Source: Streptomyces lydicus
GTDB taxonomy: Bacteria > Actinomycetota > Actinomycetes > Streptomycetales > Streptomycetaceae
Length of the DNA stretch: 64,000 nucleotides
Direction: 5' to 3'
Assembly: GCF_004125265.1 (NCBI RefSeq)
Contig: NZ_RDTE01000003.1
Span: 7,998,001-8,062,000 of the forward strand
The notes below the pieces were generated by a model that saw nothing but the letters and a program-made list of their open reading frames with translations, ran no database searches and was not told where the DNA came from. A program made the position numbers and the translations under genes. Positions 43,511 through 53,373 of the stretch are shown here, one piece after another. Position 1 is the first letter of the stretch. Every line of letters begins with the position of its first letter.

Positions 43511-45034
43511 CTAGAAGAACCCAAGTTTCTTCGGGCTGTATGAACAAAGAATGTTCTTCGTCTGCTGGTAGTGATCCAGCATCATCTTGTGGTTCTCCCT
43601 GCCGATCCCGGACTGCTTGTAGCCGCCGAAGGCGGCGTGGGCCGGGTAGGCGTGGTAGCAGTTGGTCCATACCCGGCCGGCCTGGATGGCGCGGCCCGCT
43701 CGGTAGGCGGTGGAGCCGTCGCGGGTCCAGACGCCGGCGCCGAGGCCGTAGAGCGTGTCGTTGGCGATGCCGATCGCGTCGTCGAAGTCGCTGAACGGGG
43801 CCACGGCGACCACCGGGCCGAAGATCTCCTCCTGGAAGACCCGCATCTCGTTGTTGCCCTCGAAGATCGTCGGGCGGACGTAGTAGCCGCCCTCCAGTTC
43901 GCCGCCGAGCTCGGCGCGGGAGCCGCCGGTCAGGACGCGGGCGCCCTCCTTCTGGCCGATGTCCAGGTAGGAGAGGATCTTCTCCAGCTGGTCGTTGGAG
44001 GCCTGTGCGCCGATCATGGTGTCGGTGTCCAGCGGGTGGCCCTGGACGATCTTCTCCGTGCGTGCCACACCGGCTTCCAGGAAGTCCTGGTAGTGGCCGC
44101 GCTGGATCAGCGCCCTGGACGGGCAGGTGCACACCTCGCCCTGGTTGAGGGCGAACATGGTGAAGCCCTCCAGCGCCTTGTCGTGGAAGTCGTCCACCGC
44201 GGACGAGACATCGTCGAAGAAGATGTTGGGGCTCTTGCCGCCCAGTTCGAGGGTCACCGGCCGCAGGTGCTCGGACGCGTACTGCATGATCAGACGGCCG
44301 GTGGTGGTCTCCCCGGTGAAGGCGACCTTGGCGACCCGGGGGCTGGACGCCAGCGGCTTGCCGGCTTCGGCGCCGAAGCCGTTGACGATGTTGACCACGC
44401 CGGGCGGCAGCAGATCCGCGACCAGGCTCATCCAGTAGTGCACGGACGCGGGGGTCTGTTCGGCCGGCTTGAGGACCACGGCGTTGCCCGCGGCCAGCGC
44501 CGGGGCGAGTTTCCAGGTCGCCATCAGGATGGGGAAGTTCCAGGGGATGATCTGGGCGACGACCCCGAGCGGCTCGTGGAAGTGGTACGCGACGGTGTCC
44601 TCGTCGATCTCCGACAGGGAGCCTTCCTGGGCGCGGATGGCGCCCGCGAAGTAGCGGAAGTGGTCGATGGCGAGCGGGATGTCGGCCGCCAGCGTCTCCC
44701 GTACGGGTTTGCCGTTCTCCCAGCTCTCCGCGACCGCCAGAGCCTGAAGGTTCTGTTCCATCCGGTCGGCGATCTTGTTGAGCACGCCGGCGCGTTCGGC
44801 GGCGGCCGTACGGGCCCAGCCGGGCGCGGCCGCGTGCGCCGCGTCCAGGGCCCGCTCGACGTCCTCGGCGGTGCCCCGCGCCACCTCGGTGAACGGCTGA
44901 CCGTTGACCGGCGTCGGGTTCTCGAAGTACCGGCCCAGTGCGGGCGCCACGAACTCGCCGCCGATCCAGTGGTCATAGCGGGGCAGGTAGCTCATGACGG
45001 CATCGGCGGAACCCGGGCTGGCGTAACGGGCCAT
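43511..45034 (-). CDS. NAD-dependent aldehyde dehydrogenase (ExaC-like)
   Basis: The 507-residue protein is full length. GVVAQIIPWNFPILMATWKL and VAFTGETTTGRLIM are NAD-binding; LELGGKSPNIFF holds the general-base Glu; ALNQGEVCTCPSR holds the catalytic Cys at about residue 301. It is closest to acetaldehyde/ethanol-inducible ExaC enzymes. It is 67 bp downstream of a GAF-domain regulator on the same strand. Its last 14 codons (43511-43552: ILCSYSPKKLGFF) are AT-rich, with ATT CTT TGT TCA, unlike the GC-rich gene body. This suggests the tail was supplied by an integrated element. Confidence 0.95.
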   Translation of the reverse strand: MARYASPGSADAVMSYLPRYDHWIGGEFVAPALGRYFENPTPVNGQPFTEVARGTAEDVERALDAAHAAAPGWARTAAAERAGVLNKIADRMEQNLQALAVAESWENGKPVRETLAADIPLAIDHFRYFAGAIRAQEGSLSEIDEDTVAYHFHEPLGVVAQIIPWNFPILMATWKLAPALAAGNAVVLKPAEQTPASVHYWMSLVADLLPPGVVNIVNGFGAEAGKPLASSPRVAKVAFTGETTTGRLIMQYASEHLRPVTLELGGKSPNIFFDDVSSAVDDFHDKALEGFTMFALNQGEVCTCPSRALIQRGHYQDFLEAGVARTEKIVQGHPLDTDTMIGAQASNDQLEKILSYLDIGQKEGARVLTGGSRAELGGELEGGYYVRPTIFEGNNEMRVFQEEIFGPVVAVAPFSDFDDAIGIANDTLYGLGAGVWTRDGSTAYRAGRAIQAGRVWTNCYHAYPAHAAFGGYKQSGIGRENHKMMLDHYQQTKNILCSYSPKKLGFF

Positions 45035-45101
45035 GGTGCGGCCTCCCAATCGCTCTCGGCGCGGTGCCCGCCACTCCCGTGTGACGGGCGTTGTGCGCAG
45101 G

Positions 45102-46427
45102 CTATGGCGGGGGAGGTTGCGTGAACGTTGCGACGCGCTCGGCGGCGGGCGCGGGCACGGCACGGGGAGCGGCACCGGTCGTCAGGCCGTACGCCGCGCG
45201 CAGCCGGTCCGCGGTCGCCATCGGTGCGCTGCGGGCCGGGGAGTGTTCCGGGAGGGTGTCCACCAGGGCTTCCCAGACCTCCAGGTCGTCCTCGCCCCAG
45301 GGGGTGCGCGACCACTCGCGCAGCAGCGCGGGCTCCCGGGTGGCGAGCAGCGTACGCCGGAGCCGGTCCTCCAGCGCACCGCGCAGCCGCTGCACACCGG
45401 GCGCCTCCGACAGCGGCAGCAGCGGGCCGCGGTACGCGCCCAGCGCGGAGCGCACCTCGCCGGCGTCCAAGGCCTCCCCGACGGCGAACAGATCGGTCTC
45501 GACGGGCCTGCTCAGCCGGTATGGACGCGAATGCAGCAGCGTGCCGACGAGATGGCGCAGCCGGGACAGCTCGGCCCGCAGTGTCACCGGGCGCATCTCG
45601 CGCTCGCCGTACAGCAGCACCGAGAGCTGATCACCCGTCAGCCCGTGGGGGTGCCGGGCCAGCAGCATCATGATCTCGCTGTGCCGCCGGCCGAGCCGCA
45701 GCCGCTGCCCGTCCACCACCAGCAGCGCCTCGTCCCGGCCGAGCGCTGACAGGCAGACGCCCAACTCGGATGTATCGCAGGCAAGATGGGCTTCCGCGGC
45801 GCGTGCGGTGGCCTGGACGAGAGCCAGGCTGTGGGGGCTCGCCAGATGGTCGCCGCCGGTGATGTCGACGGCGCCCAGCAGCCGCCCGGTCCGTGGGTCG
45901 TGCAGCGGGGCGGCGGCACAGGTCCAGCGCTGCACCTGCCTGTTGTAGTGCTCGGCGGCGAAGATCTGTACGGCGTGATCGGCGGCGAGCGCGGTGCCCG
46001 GGGCATTGGTGCCGGCGTGCCGTTCGTCCCAGCGGGCGCCGGCCACGAAGTTCATCCGCTCGGCGCTGCGCCGCACCCCGCGGTGCCCTTCCACCCACAG
46101 CAGCCGTCCCTGCGGATCGCAGACGGCCAGCAGATGCGCGCCGTCCTGCGCGAAGCTGCCCAGCAGCTCCCGGAAGACGGGCATCGCGCGGGCCAGCGGA
46201 TGCCCGTCCCGGTAGGCGTCCAGGGTGGCCTCGTCCAGATCGATGGGCGCGGCGCCGTCCGCCGCGGCCCGGGCTTCGGCGGAGCGGCGCCAGGAGTCGG
46301 CGACCACCTGCCGGACCGGCGGCGCAACGGTCCCGTCGCTGAGGAAGGCCGCATGGGCCCGGCGCACCGTGCGGGTGCGCTCCACCAAATCGGCACCGGT
46401 CTCCATCGCCAGCCAGGGGTTGACCAC
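45102..46427 (-). CDS. GAF-domain transcriptional regulator of the ALDH gene
   Basis: The 441-residue protein has an AcoR-like N-terminal half: VVADSWRRSAEARAA, then a GAF domain (about 85-235) with LLAVCDPQGRLLWVEGHRGV, RWDERHAGTNAPGTALAADH, CAAAPLHDPRTGRLLGAVDI and ATARAAEAHLA. The C-terminal half has a winged helix (HSEIMMLLARHPHGLTGDQL, then RAELSRLRHLVG) instead of the AAA and Fis domains of sigma-54 activators. AGAGG precedes the GTG start. Position directly upstream of ALDH suggests it activates that gene in response to an aldehyde or alcohol. Confidence 0.85.
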   Translation of the reverse strand: MVNPWLAMETGADLVERTRTVRRAHAAFLSDGTVAPPVRQVVADSWRRSAEARAAADGAAPIDLDEATLDAYRDGHPLARAMPVFRELLGSFAQDGAHLLAVCDPQGRLLWVEGHRGVRRSAERMNFVAGARWDERHAGTNAPGTALAADHAVQIFAAEHYNRQVQRWTCAAAPLHDPRTGRLLGAVDITGGDHLASPHSLALVQATARAAEAHLACDTSELGVCLSALGRDEALLVVDGQRLRLGRRHSEIMMLLARHPHGLTGDQLSVLLYGEREMRPVTLRAELSRLRHLVGTLLHSRPYRLSRPVETDLFAVGEALDAGEVRSALGAYRGPLLPLSEAPGVQRLRGALEDRLRRTLLATREPALLREWSRTPWGEDDLEVWEALVDTLPEHSPARSAPMATADRLRAAYGLTTGAAPRAVPAPAAERVATFTQPPPP

Positions 46428-46655
46428 GCGTCACCTCTTCACCTGCGGCTCGTCCCTTACGGCCGATGGTGCTCGTACCGGGCGGGAGCGTAAACCCCGC
46501 GGGCGCGCCGGGTCACCCACGGGCGTCACCACGGTCACCACATGCACAGCGGACACCGTGGTCACCGTGCGCGCAGCCGTCATCGGAGAGCACTACCGTG
46601 CCGGTGACGGGCGCGGGCGCCACCGGCACGGCCGCTGACGTACGACGGGCAGGCA

Positions 46656-46687
46656 GGCGGGCGGGAGGCCGCCGCCTCCCGCCCGCC
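46656..46687 (-). terminator. Chitinase terminator
   Basis: A perfect 14-bp stem (GGCGGGCGGGAGGC and complement) with a CGCC loop begins 19 bp past the chitinase stop. A second hairpin (GTGCCGGTG and complement) lies at 46598-46629. Confidence 0.85.
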
Positions 46688-46705
46688 CGGTTCCGCTCCT
46701 GCCGG

Positions 46706-47989
<1,284 letters not shown>

Positions 47990-48074
47990 GCTGTCTCCTC
48001 GGAGGGGGGCGAGGGGTGGAGCCTGACCTGCGTCCGAATTGGCATGAACGCGTGGAGCGTTGGGGGAGAAGGTA

Positions 48075-48111
48075 GAAGGACTAGACCAGTGCGTCAATGG
48101 TTCGGACCAAT
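48075..48111 (-). promoter_or_regulatory. Two DasR-like dre sites / chitinase direct repeats
   Basis: On the minus strand ACTGGTCTAGTCCTTC and ATTGGTCCGAACCATT each fit the DasR consensus (AGTGGTCTAGACCACT) at about 11-12 of 16 positions. They also match the 12-bp direct repeats known in Streptomyces chitinase promoters. A TTGACG lies between them. They lie 86-122 bp upstream of the chitinase start. Confidence 0.7.
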
Positions 48112-48324
48112 ACGGTGACCGAACGGTGCGGGGCCCATTCCTGCAGTCCGTGATGATCAACCCGTGACGCGAGGCCGCCGATCGGGCATACTCCTAGCGC
48201 CACCGCCGCAGGTCATCGCCTTCCGCAACCCGGAACGCGATCATCGGCCTGGTACGACGAAACCGGCGCCGCCGCCCACCCCGCGTGTGTCGCCGCAGCG
48301 CCCGACAGGGAGGAGAGCGCCGCC

Positions 48325-49497
48325 ATGACCGAGTACGGCCCCCGGCCGGTGGATCGCAGGCTGCCCACGGAGGAAGCCCGCGACCTGTTGACCCTCGTAC
48401 GCGAGCTTGCCGACCGCGAGATCAGGCCAACGGCCGCCGAGGAGGAGGACGCCGGTCACTTCCCGCGCGAGACCTTCACCCTCCTGTCGCGATCCGGACT
48501 GCTCTCGCTGGCCTACGACGAGGAATTCGGCGGTGGCGGCCAGCCCTACGAGGTCTACCTCCAGGTCCTGGAAGAGCTCGCCGCCGCCCGGCTCACCGTC
48601 GGCCTCGGCGTCAGCGTGCACACCCTCGCCTGCCACGCGCTCGCCGGATACGGCACCAAGGAGCAGCGCGCCGAACACCTGCCGGACATGCTCGGCGGCG
48701 GACTCGTCGGCGCGTACTGCCTCTCCGAGCCCTCCTCGGGCTCCGATGCCGCTTCCCTGACCACCCGGGCGACCCGGGAGGGCGACACCTGGCGGCTGGA
48801 GGGCACCAAGGCCTGGACCACCCACGGTGGCGTGGCCGACTTCTACACCGTGCTGGCCCGCACGGGCGGCAGCGGCGCCCACGGCATCACGGCCTTCCTC
48901 GTGCCCGGCGACGCCGAAGGCCTCAGCGCCGCGGCGCCCGAGCGCAAGATGGGCATGAAGGGCTCCCCGACGGCCCAGCTGCACTTCGACGACGTCCGTA
49001 TCCCCGACTCCCGCCGCCTCGGGGACGAGGGGCAGGGCTTCGCCATCGCCCTGTCCGCCCTGGACTCCGGGCGCCTGGGCATCGCGGCCTGTGCCGTCGG
49101 TGTCGCCCAGGCCGCGCTGGACGAAGCGCTCGCCTACACCGCCGAGCGGCAGCAATTCGGCCGCCCGATCGTCGACTTCCAGGGCCTGCGCTTCATGCTC
49201 GCCGACATGGCCACCCAGATCGAGGCCGGCCGCGCCCTCTATCTCACCGCCGCCCGGCTGCGCGACGCCGGTCTGCCGTTCTCCAAGGAGGCGGCGATGG
49301 CCAAGCTGTTCTGCACGGACACCGCGATGCGGGTGACCACCGACGCCGTCCAGCTCCTCGGCGGCTACGGCTACACCCTCGACTTCCCGGCCGAGCGCTA
49401 TATGCGCGAGGCCAAGGTCCTGCAGATCGTCGAGGGCACCAACCAGATCCAGCGGATGGTCATCGCCCGCCATCTCGCGGGCCCCGAGACGCGCTGA
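48325..49497 (+). CDS. Acyl-CoA dehydrogenase
   Basis: The 390-residue FAD enzyme has family signatures AYCLSEPSSGSDAASLTTRA, then GTKAWTTHGG, AERQQFGRPIVDFQGLRFML and DAVQLLGGYGYTLDFPAERYMREAKVLQIVEGTNQIQR. The catalytic Glu is in VEGTNQ near residue 372. It catalyses alpha,beta-dehydrogenation of an acyl-CoA thioester; the position of the Glu fits short or medium-chain types. A GGAGAG site precedes the ATG. It stands alone, with no enoyl-CoA hydratase beside it. Confidence 0.95.
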   Translation: MTEYGPRPVDRRLPTEEARDLLTLVRELADREIRPTAAEEEDAGHFPRETFTLLSRSGLLSLAYDEEFGGGGQPYEVYLQVLEELAAARLTVGLGVSVHTLACHALAGYGTKEQRAEHLPDMLGGGLVGAYCLSEPSSGSDAASLTTRATREGDTWRLEGTKAWTTHGGVADFYTVLARTGGSGAHGITAFLVPGDAEGLSAAAPERKMGMKGSPTAQLHFDDVRIPDSRRLGDEGQGFAIALSALDSGRLGIAACAVGVAQAALDEALAYTAERQQFGRPIVDFQGLRFMLADMATQIEAGRALYLTAARLRDAGLPFSKEAAMAKLFCTDTAMRVTTDAVQLLGGYGYTLDFPAERYMREAKVLQIVEGTNQIQRMVIARHLAGPETR

Positions 49498-49547
49498 GCG
49501 GAGGCGGGGCGGGGCAGAGCAGGGCGGAGGCGGGTTCAAGCGTCTCC

Positions 49548-49576
49548 GGGGCGGGTCCGCCTGCCGGGCCCGCCCC
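49548..49576 (+). terminator. Candidate terminator after acyl-CoA dehydrogenase
   Basis: GGGGCGGG pairs with CCCGCCCC around a 13-base loop, 51 bp after the stop. The rest of 49577-49939 is GC-rich non-coding DNA with no gene recognised. Confidence 0.5.
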
Positions 49577-49939
49577 GCCCGCCCCGCCCGCCGCGCTCGG
49601 CCGCTCCGCGCACTCCTCGCCCGCGTCCGTCCGCTGCCCCGGGTGTGGCCGCCGGACGCCGGCGACCACGGTGCCGGCGCCGGCCGTCACCGCCGCGGCC
49701 ACCCCGGCAGCCACCGCCCGGTCCTGGTGGGAGCCGGTCCGATTCCACCCTCGTATTTCAGCCACAGCTCCCGGCGGGCGCGCCGTCCTGGGGCGCTCCG
49801 GGGCCGTCCGCAGTCGGATGCAGGGGTGTCGCCCTCTCCCGCGGTCTGGTCGTCCTTCCGGAGCTGACGTACCGTCAACTCCCGCTGTGCCGACCCGAAC
49901 CGGGCAGCGCCCCGCCGATCGCGCGCCCAGGAGGAGACC

Positions 49940-51079
49940 GTGCCCGACCGCCCGATCGCGCTCGACGAGTACCCCATCCACCAGGTCCCGCTGTCCATGC
50001 GGCATGTCGCCACCGGCGACCGCAACGCCTACGACCGGTGCATCTTCCACGTCATGGACCACTCCGGGCGCGCCCTGCTGATCGCCGGCCTCGGCGTCTA
50101 TCCCAACACCGGTGTCATCGACGCCTATGCCACCCTCCGCCTCGGCGACCGGCTGCACGCCGTACGGGCCTCCGACGCGCTCACCGATGACCGCCTCGCG
50201 CTCACCGTCGGCCCGCTCACCGTCACCGTCGAGGAGCCGCTGGCCCGTCTGCGGCTGACCTGCGCCGCGGACCCCGGCGACCCGGACGGCCTGGCGTACG
50301 ACCTGACCTGGACCGCGGCGTTTCCCGCCACCTGGGAGCCGCACCACACCCAGTACCGCGGCGACCGGCTGCTGCTCGAAGGCCGGCGGTTCGTCCAGGC
50401 CGGCACCTGCACCGGCACCATCCGCGCCGCCGGCCAGGAGCTCGCCGTCACGGCGGGGGAGTGGACCGGCACCCGCGACCGCAGCTGGGGCGTACGCCCG
50501 ATCCCCGGCGAGGACGGCGGGCGGGCGGCCGAGGAACTGCGGCCCGAGGGCTTCCACTGGATCTGGTGCCCGGTGCGCTTCGACGACCGCTTCGTGATGG
50601 TCATCGTCCAGGAGGATGCCGACGGGCACCGCACCCTGAACGAGGCCACCATGGTCCGCGAGGGCGTCCGCGATGCCCAACTCGGCTGGCCGCACACGGA
50701 CATCAGCTACCGCCCCGGCACCCGCCACCCCGAACGCGCCGTCATCCATCTCACCGACCCGGCCCGCAAACCCCTCGACCTCACCGCCGAAATCCTCACC
50801 TCCTCACCCCTCGCCGTGGGCGCCGGCTACCCTCCGGCGAGCGCCGACGACTGGCAGCACGGCACCTGGCGGGGCCGCGGCTGGACCGACCGCCGCAGCT
50901 ACGACCTCTCCGACCCGGCAGCCCATCCCCTCGCCGCCTACGGAGTCACCGACCACGCCGCCCGCTTCACTCTCGACGGCCGGACCGGCTACGGCATCTT
51001 CGAGCACGGCAGCTTCGGCCGGCACGACCCGAGCGGCTTCACCGGCTATGACTCCGTCGCGCAGGAGGCCGGACAGTGA
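49940..51079 (+). CDS. DUF7064-like lipocalin/CrtC-type protein
   Basis: The 379-residue beta-rich protein has LLIAGLGVYPNTGVIDAYAT and RLRLTCAADPGDPDGLAYDL, then EWTGTRDRSWGVRPI and GFHWIWCPVRFDDRFVMVIV. The TGTRDRSWG segment is typical of actinobacterial proteins annotated DUF7064/DUF7065, distantly like carotenoid hydratase or lipocalin-like enzymes. It overlaps the phosphotransferase gene by GTGA, and this pair recurs in lipid or steroid-type catabolic contexts. The reaction is unknown. Confidence 0.65.
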   Translation: MPDRPIALDEYPIHQVPLSMRHVATGDRNAYDRCIFHVMDHSGRALLIAGLGVYPNTGVIDAYATLRLGDRLHAVRASDALTDDRLALTVGPLTVTVEEPLARLRLTCAADPGDPDGLAYDLTWTAAFPATWEPHHTQYRGDRLLLEGRRFVQAGTCTGTIRAAGQELAVTAGEWTGTRDRSWGVRPIPGEDGGRAAEELRPEGFHWIWCPVRFDDRFVMVIVQEDADGHRTLNEATMVREGVRDAQLGWPHTDISYRPGTRHPERAVIHLTDPARKPLDLTAEILTSSPLAVGAGYPPASADDWQHGTWRGRGWTDRRSYDLSDPAAHPLAAYGVTDHAARFTLDGRTGYGIFEHGSFGRHDPSGFTGYDSVAQEAGQ

Positions 51080-52188
51080 GCACGGCGCCCCGGCCCCGCA
51101 CCACCACCCGCGACCCCGAAGTGCTGGCCCGCCGGCTCACCGCCTGGCTCGGCACCCGGCTCCCCGGCGCCCGCGCCGTCTCACCGGCCGTACCGGACTC
51201 CAACGGCATGTCCAGCGAGACCCTGCTCTTCGACATCGACCACCCCCGCCCGCCGTCCGGACCGCAGGACGCCCCCCGCTCCTGCGCCCTGCGTCTCGCC
51301 GCCGACCCCGCCGCGTACACCGTCTTCCCGCGCTACGACATGGCCCGCCAGTACCGCACCATGCGCCTGGTCGCCGCGCACACCGACCTGCCCGTGCCCC
51401 GCAGCACCCTCTGGCTCGAAGAGGATCCGGCGTACCTCGGCGCGCCGTTCTTCGTCATGGCGCGCGCCGCCGGTCGCGTCCCACCGGACGTCATGCCCTA
51501 TACCTACGAGGGGAATTGGCTGTACGACACCACCGACGACCAGCGCGACCAGCTGGAGGCCGCCAGTGTGTCGGTGCTCGCCCGGCTGCACGATCAAGTC
51601 CCCTCCGGCACGGCCGACTTCCTCGCCACCCCCGGAACGGGAGACGCGCTGCAGCGCCATGTGGAGGCCCAACGGGCCTACTACCGCTGGGTCGTTGACG
51701 GGCGGCCCCGCTCCCCGCTGATCGAGCGAGGCTTTGCCCGGCTGGCCGACCTCTGGCCGACGGACCCCGGGGAGACCGTGCTGACCTGGGGTGACGCCCG
51801 GATCGGCAATATCGTCTACGACGGATTCGAGCCGGCGGCCGTACTCGACTGGGAGATGGCCGCCCTCGGCCCGCGCGAACTCGACCTGGGCTGGATGGTG
51901 TTCCTCCACCGCTTCTTCCAGGACCTCACCGAGAGTGGCGGCCAGCAGGGGCTGCCCGGATTCCTGCGCCGTGACCGCGTCGAGGACCGCTACGCCCGGC
52001 TCACCGGACACCGGCCCCGCGCCATGGAGTTCCACACCCTCTACGCGGCCCTGCGGCACGCCATCGTCATGCTGCGAGTGGCCTACCGCCAGGTCCACTT
52101 CGGGGAACTTCCGGTCCCGGCCGACGCCGATGCGCTGATCCTGCACCGCGGGACCCTGGAAGCGATGATCGAGCGCCGCTACTGGTGA
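51076..52188 (+). CDS. APH-type phosphotransferase family protein
   Basis: The 370-residue protein resembles the aminoglycoside-phosphotransferase superfamily, ACAD10/YcbJ-like branch. It shows VSPAVPDSNGMSSETLLFDI, then DLPVPRSTLWLEEDPAYLGAPFFVMARAAG, the catalytic loop VLTWGDARIGNIVYDGFEPA (the usual HGD is WGD here) and AVLDWEMAALGPRELDLGWM (metal-binding Asp). The His-to-Trp change before Asp is common in this branch. Its substrate is probably a small alcohol or acyl compound, not an antibiotic. The GTG start is coupled to the preceding gene. Confidence 0.8.
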   Translation: MSTAPRPRTTTRDPEVLARRLTAWLGTRLPGARAVSPAVPDSNGMSSETLLFDIDHPRPPSGPQDAPRSCALRLAADPAAYTVFPRYDMARQYRTMRLVAAHTDLPVPRSTLWLEEDPAYLGAPFFVMARAAGRVPPDVMPYTYEGNWLYDTTDDQRDQLEAASVSVLARLHDQVPSGTADFLATPGTGDALQRHVEAQRAYYRWVVDGRPRSPLIERGFARLADLWPTDPGETVLTWGDARIGNIVYDGFEPAAVLDWEMAALGPRELDLGWMVFLHRFFQDLTESGGQQGLPGFLRRDRVEDRYARLTGHRPRAMEFHTLYAALRHAIVMLRVAYRQVHFGELPVPADADALILHRGTLEAMIERRYW

Positions 52189-52205
52189 GACCGGGCGGCG
52201 TACGG

Positions 52206-52234
52206 GCCTGCCGGCCGTTTGCGGGCCGGCAGGC
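52206..52234. terminator. Bidirectional terminator
   Basis: GCCTGCCGGCC pairs perfectly with GGCCGGCAGGC around a 7-base loop, between the convergent phosphotransferase and the hypothetical gene. Confidence 0.85.
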
Positions 52235-52238
52235 GCTC

Positions 52239-52667
52239 TCAGCTGAGCGGGCGCATCCGCGGCACCCGGACCGGCCGGGTGCCGGGCCCGCCGAGGTGCG
52301 AGAACGGCTGGCGGCGCCAGTCCAGGCTCTCCGGGAGCGTCAGCAGCACGGCCGCGTCCTGCTCCTGGGCGTCCAGGGTGTCGGCGGTCCTGGCCGCCTC
52401 GGACACCGTCCGCCCGGAGCCCTGGCACACCGTCAGGCCGAAGGGATTCCACGGCGAGGCGCACAGCGCGTGCTCGGGAAGCATGTCCTCGTCCGCCAGC
52501 AGCGCGATCGGCTGCAGGCAGTCGGGGCAGGTCACGCGGTAGATCTCATAGGTGTCGAAAGAGTCGACGTCCGCACCGTCGTCGCCCAGGCCGCCCGGAC
52601 TGTCGCCCTCCTGGGCGCCGGTGTTCGCGGCAGCGGAGTCCTGCTCAAGGCGTCGCATGATGTCCAT
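52239..52667 (-). CDS. Conserved hypothetical protein with CPDC motif
   Basis: The 142-residue protein has an acidic, Gly/Ala-rich N-terminus. A central segment TYEIYRVTCPDCLQPIALLA carries CxxC, followed by LPEHALCASPWNPFGLTVCQ with two more Cys, possibly a zinc site. The C-terminus is basic and Pro/Arg-rich. It looks like a conserved Streptomyces protein; no function is known. The ATG at 52667 has GAGGGGG upstream. Confidence 0.65.
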   Translation of the reverse strand: MDIMRRLEQDSAAANTGAQEGDSPGGLGDDGADVDSFDTYEIYRVTCPDCLQPIALLADEDMLPEHALCASPWNPFGLTVCQGSGRTVSEAARTADTLDAQEQDAAVLLTLPESLDWRRQPFSHLGGPGTRPVRVPRMRPLS

Positions 52668-52876
52668 CCCCCTCGGGTGGGTCGGTCGTACCGCTGACTT
52701 CCTGTGACGGGCGGTCCCGGCCACCAGCAGCAATTCCCTTCATGCCGCACGCATAATCGCGGGCACCCCACCGACACCGGATCACATGTGTGGCATTGGT
52801 CACATGAACCGGCGTGGAGGTGTCCACGATCCGGCGCACGGTGCGCACACGCCCCCGCGCACAGTAGGTTGAGCGG

Positions 52877-53317
52877 GTGGAGGAGTTGGACCGACAAATC
52901 GTGGATCTGCTCGTCAAGGACGGGCGGATGAGCTACACCGACCTGGGCAAGGCCACCGGCCTGTCCACTTCGGCGGTGCACCAGCGGGTGCGCCGCCTGG
53001 AGCAGCGCGGTGTCATCCGGGGCTATGCCGCCATCGTGGACCCCGAAGCCGTGGGCCTGCCGCTCACCGCCTTCATCTCGGTCAAACCCTTCGACCCCAG
53101 CGCGCCGGACGACATCGCCGACCGCCTGGCCGAGGTCCCCGAGCTGGAGGCCTGTCACAGCGTCGCCGGTGACGAGAACTACATCCTCAAGGTCCGGGTC
53201 GCCACCCCGCTGGAGCTGGAGCATCTGCTCACCCGCATCCGGACCCTGGCCGGTGTGTCGACCCGCACCACCGTCGTGCTCTCCACCCCCTACGAGGCCC
53301 GGCCGCCGCGTATCTGA
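52877..53317 (+). CDS. Lrp/AsnC-family transcriptional regulator
   Basis: The 146-residue protein has the AsnC helix-turn-helix (LDRQIVDLLVKDGRMSYTDL, then GKATGLSTSAVHQRVRRLEQRGVIRGY). The RAM ligand-binding domain follows (LTAFISVKPF, VPELEACHSVAGDENYILKV, LEHLLTRIRTLAGVSTRTTV). TAGGTT ends six bases before the GTG and no ribosome binding site is visible, so a leaderless transcript is likely. It lies 57 bp upstream of an amidohydrolase that it might control. Confidence 0.9.
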   Translation: MEELDRQIVDLLVKDGRMSYTDLGKATGLSTSAVHQRVRRLEQRGVIRGYAAIVDPEAVGLPLTAFISVKPFDPSAPDDIADRLAEVPELEACHSVAGDENYILKVRVATPLELEHLLTRIRTLAGVSTRTTVVLSTPYEARPPRI

Positions 53318-53373
53318 CCGGCGAGCGCCCCCTGCGCGCGGCCCGTCCGTCCGCAGGGGCCAAACTGTCCGGT

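Noticed and set aside
43571..45124. Plus-strand frame of over 500 codons opposite the ALDH gene
   Set aside because: It is a GC-rich antisense shadow with Gly/Val-rich composition and no family signature. The ALDH on the other strand has complete catalytic motifs.
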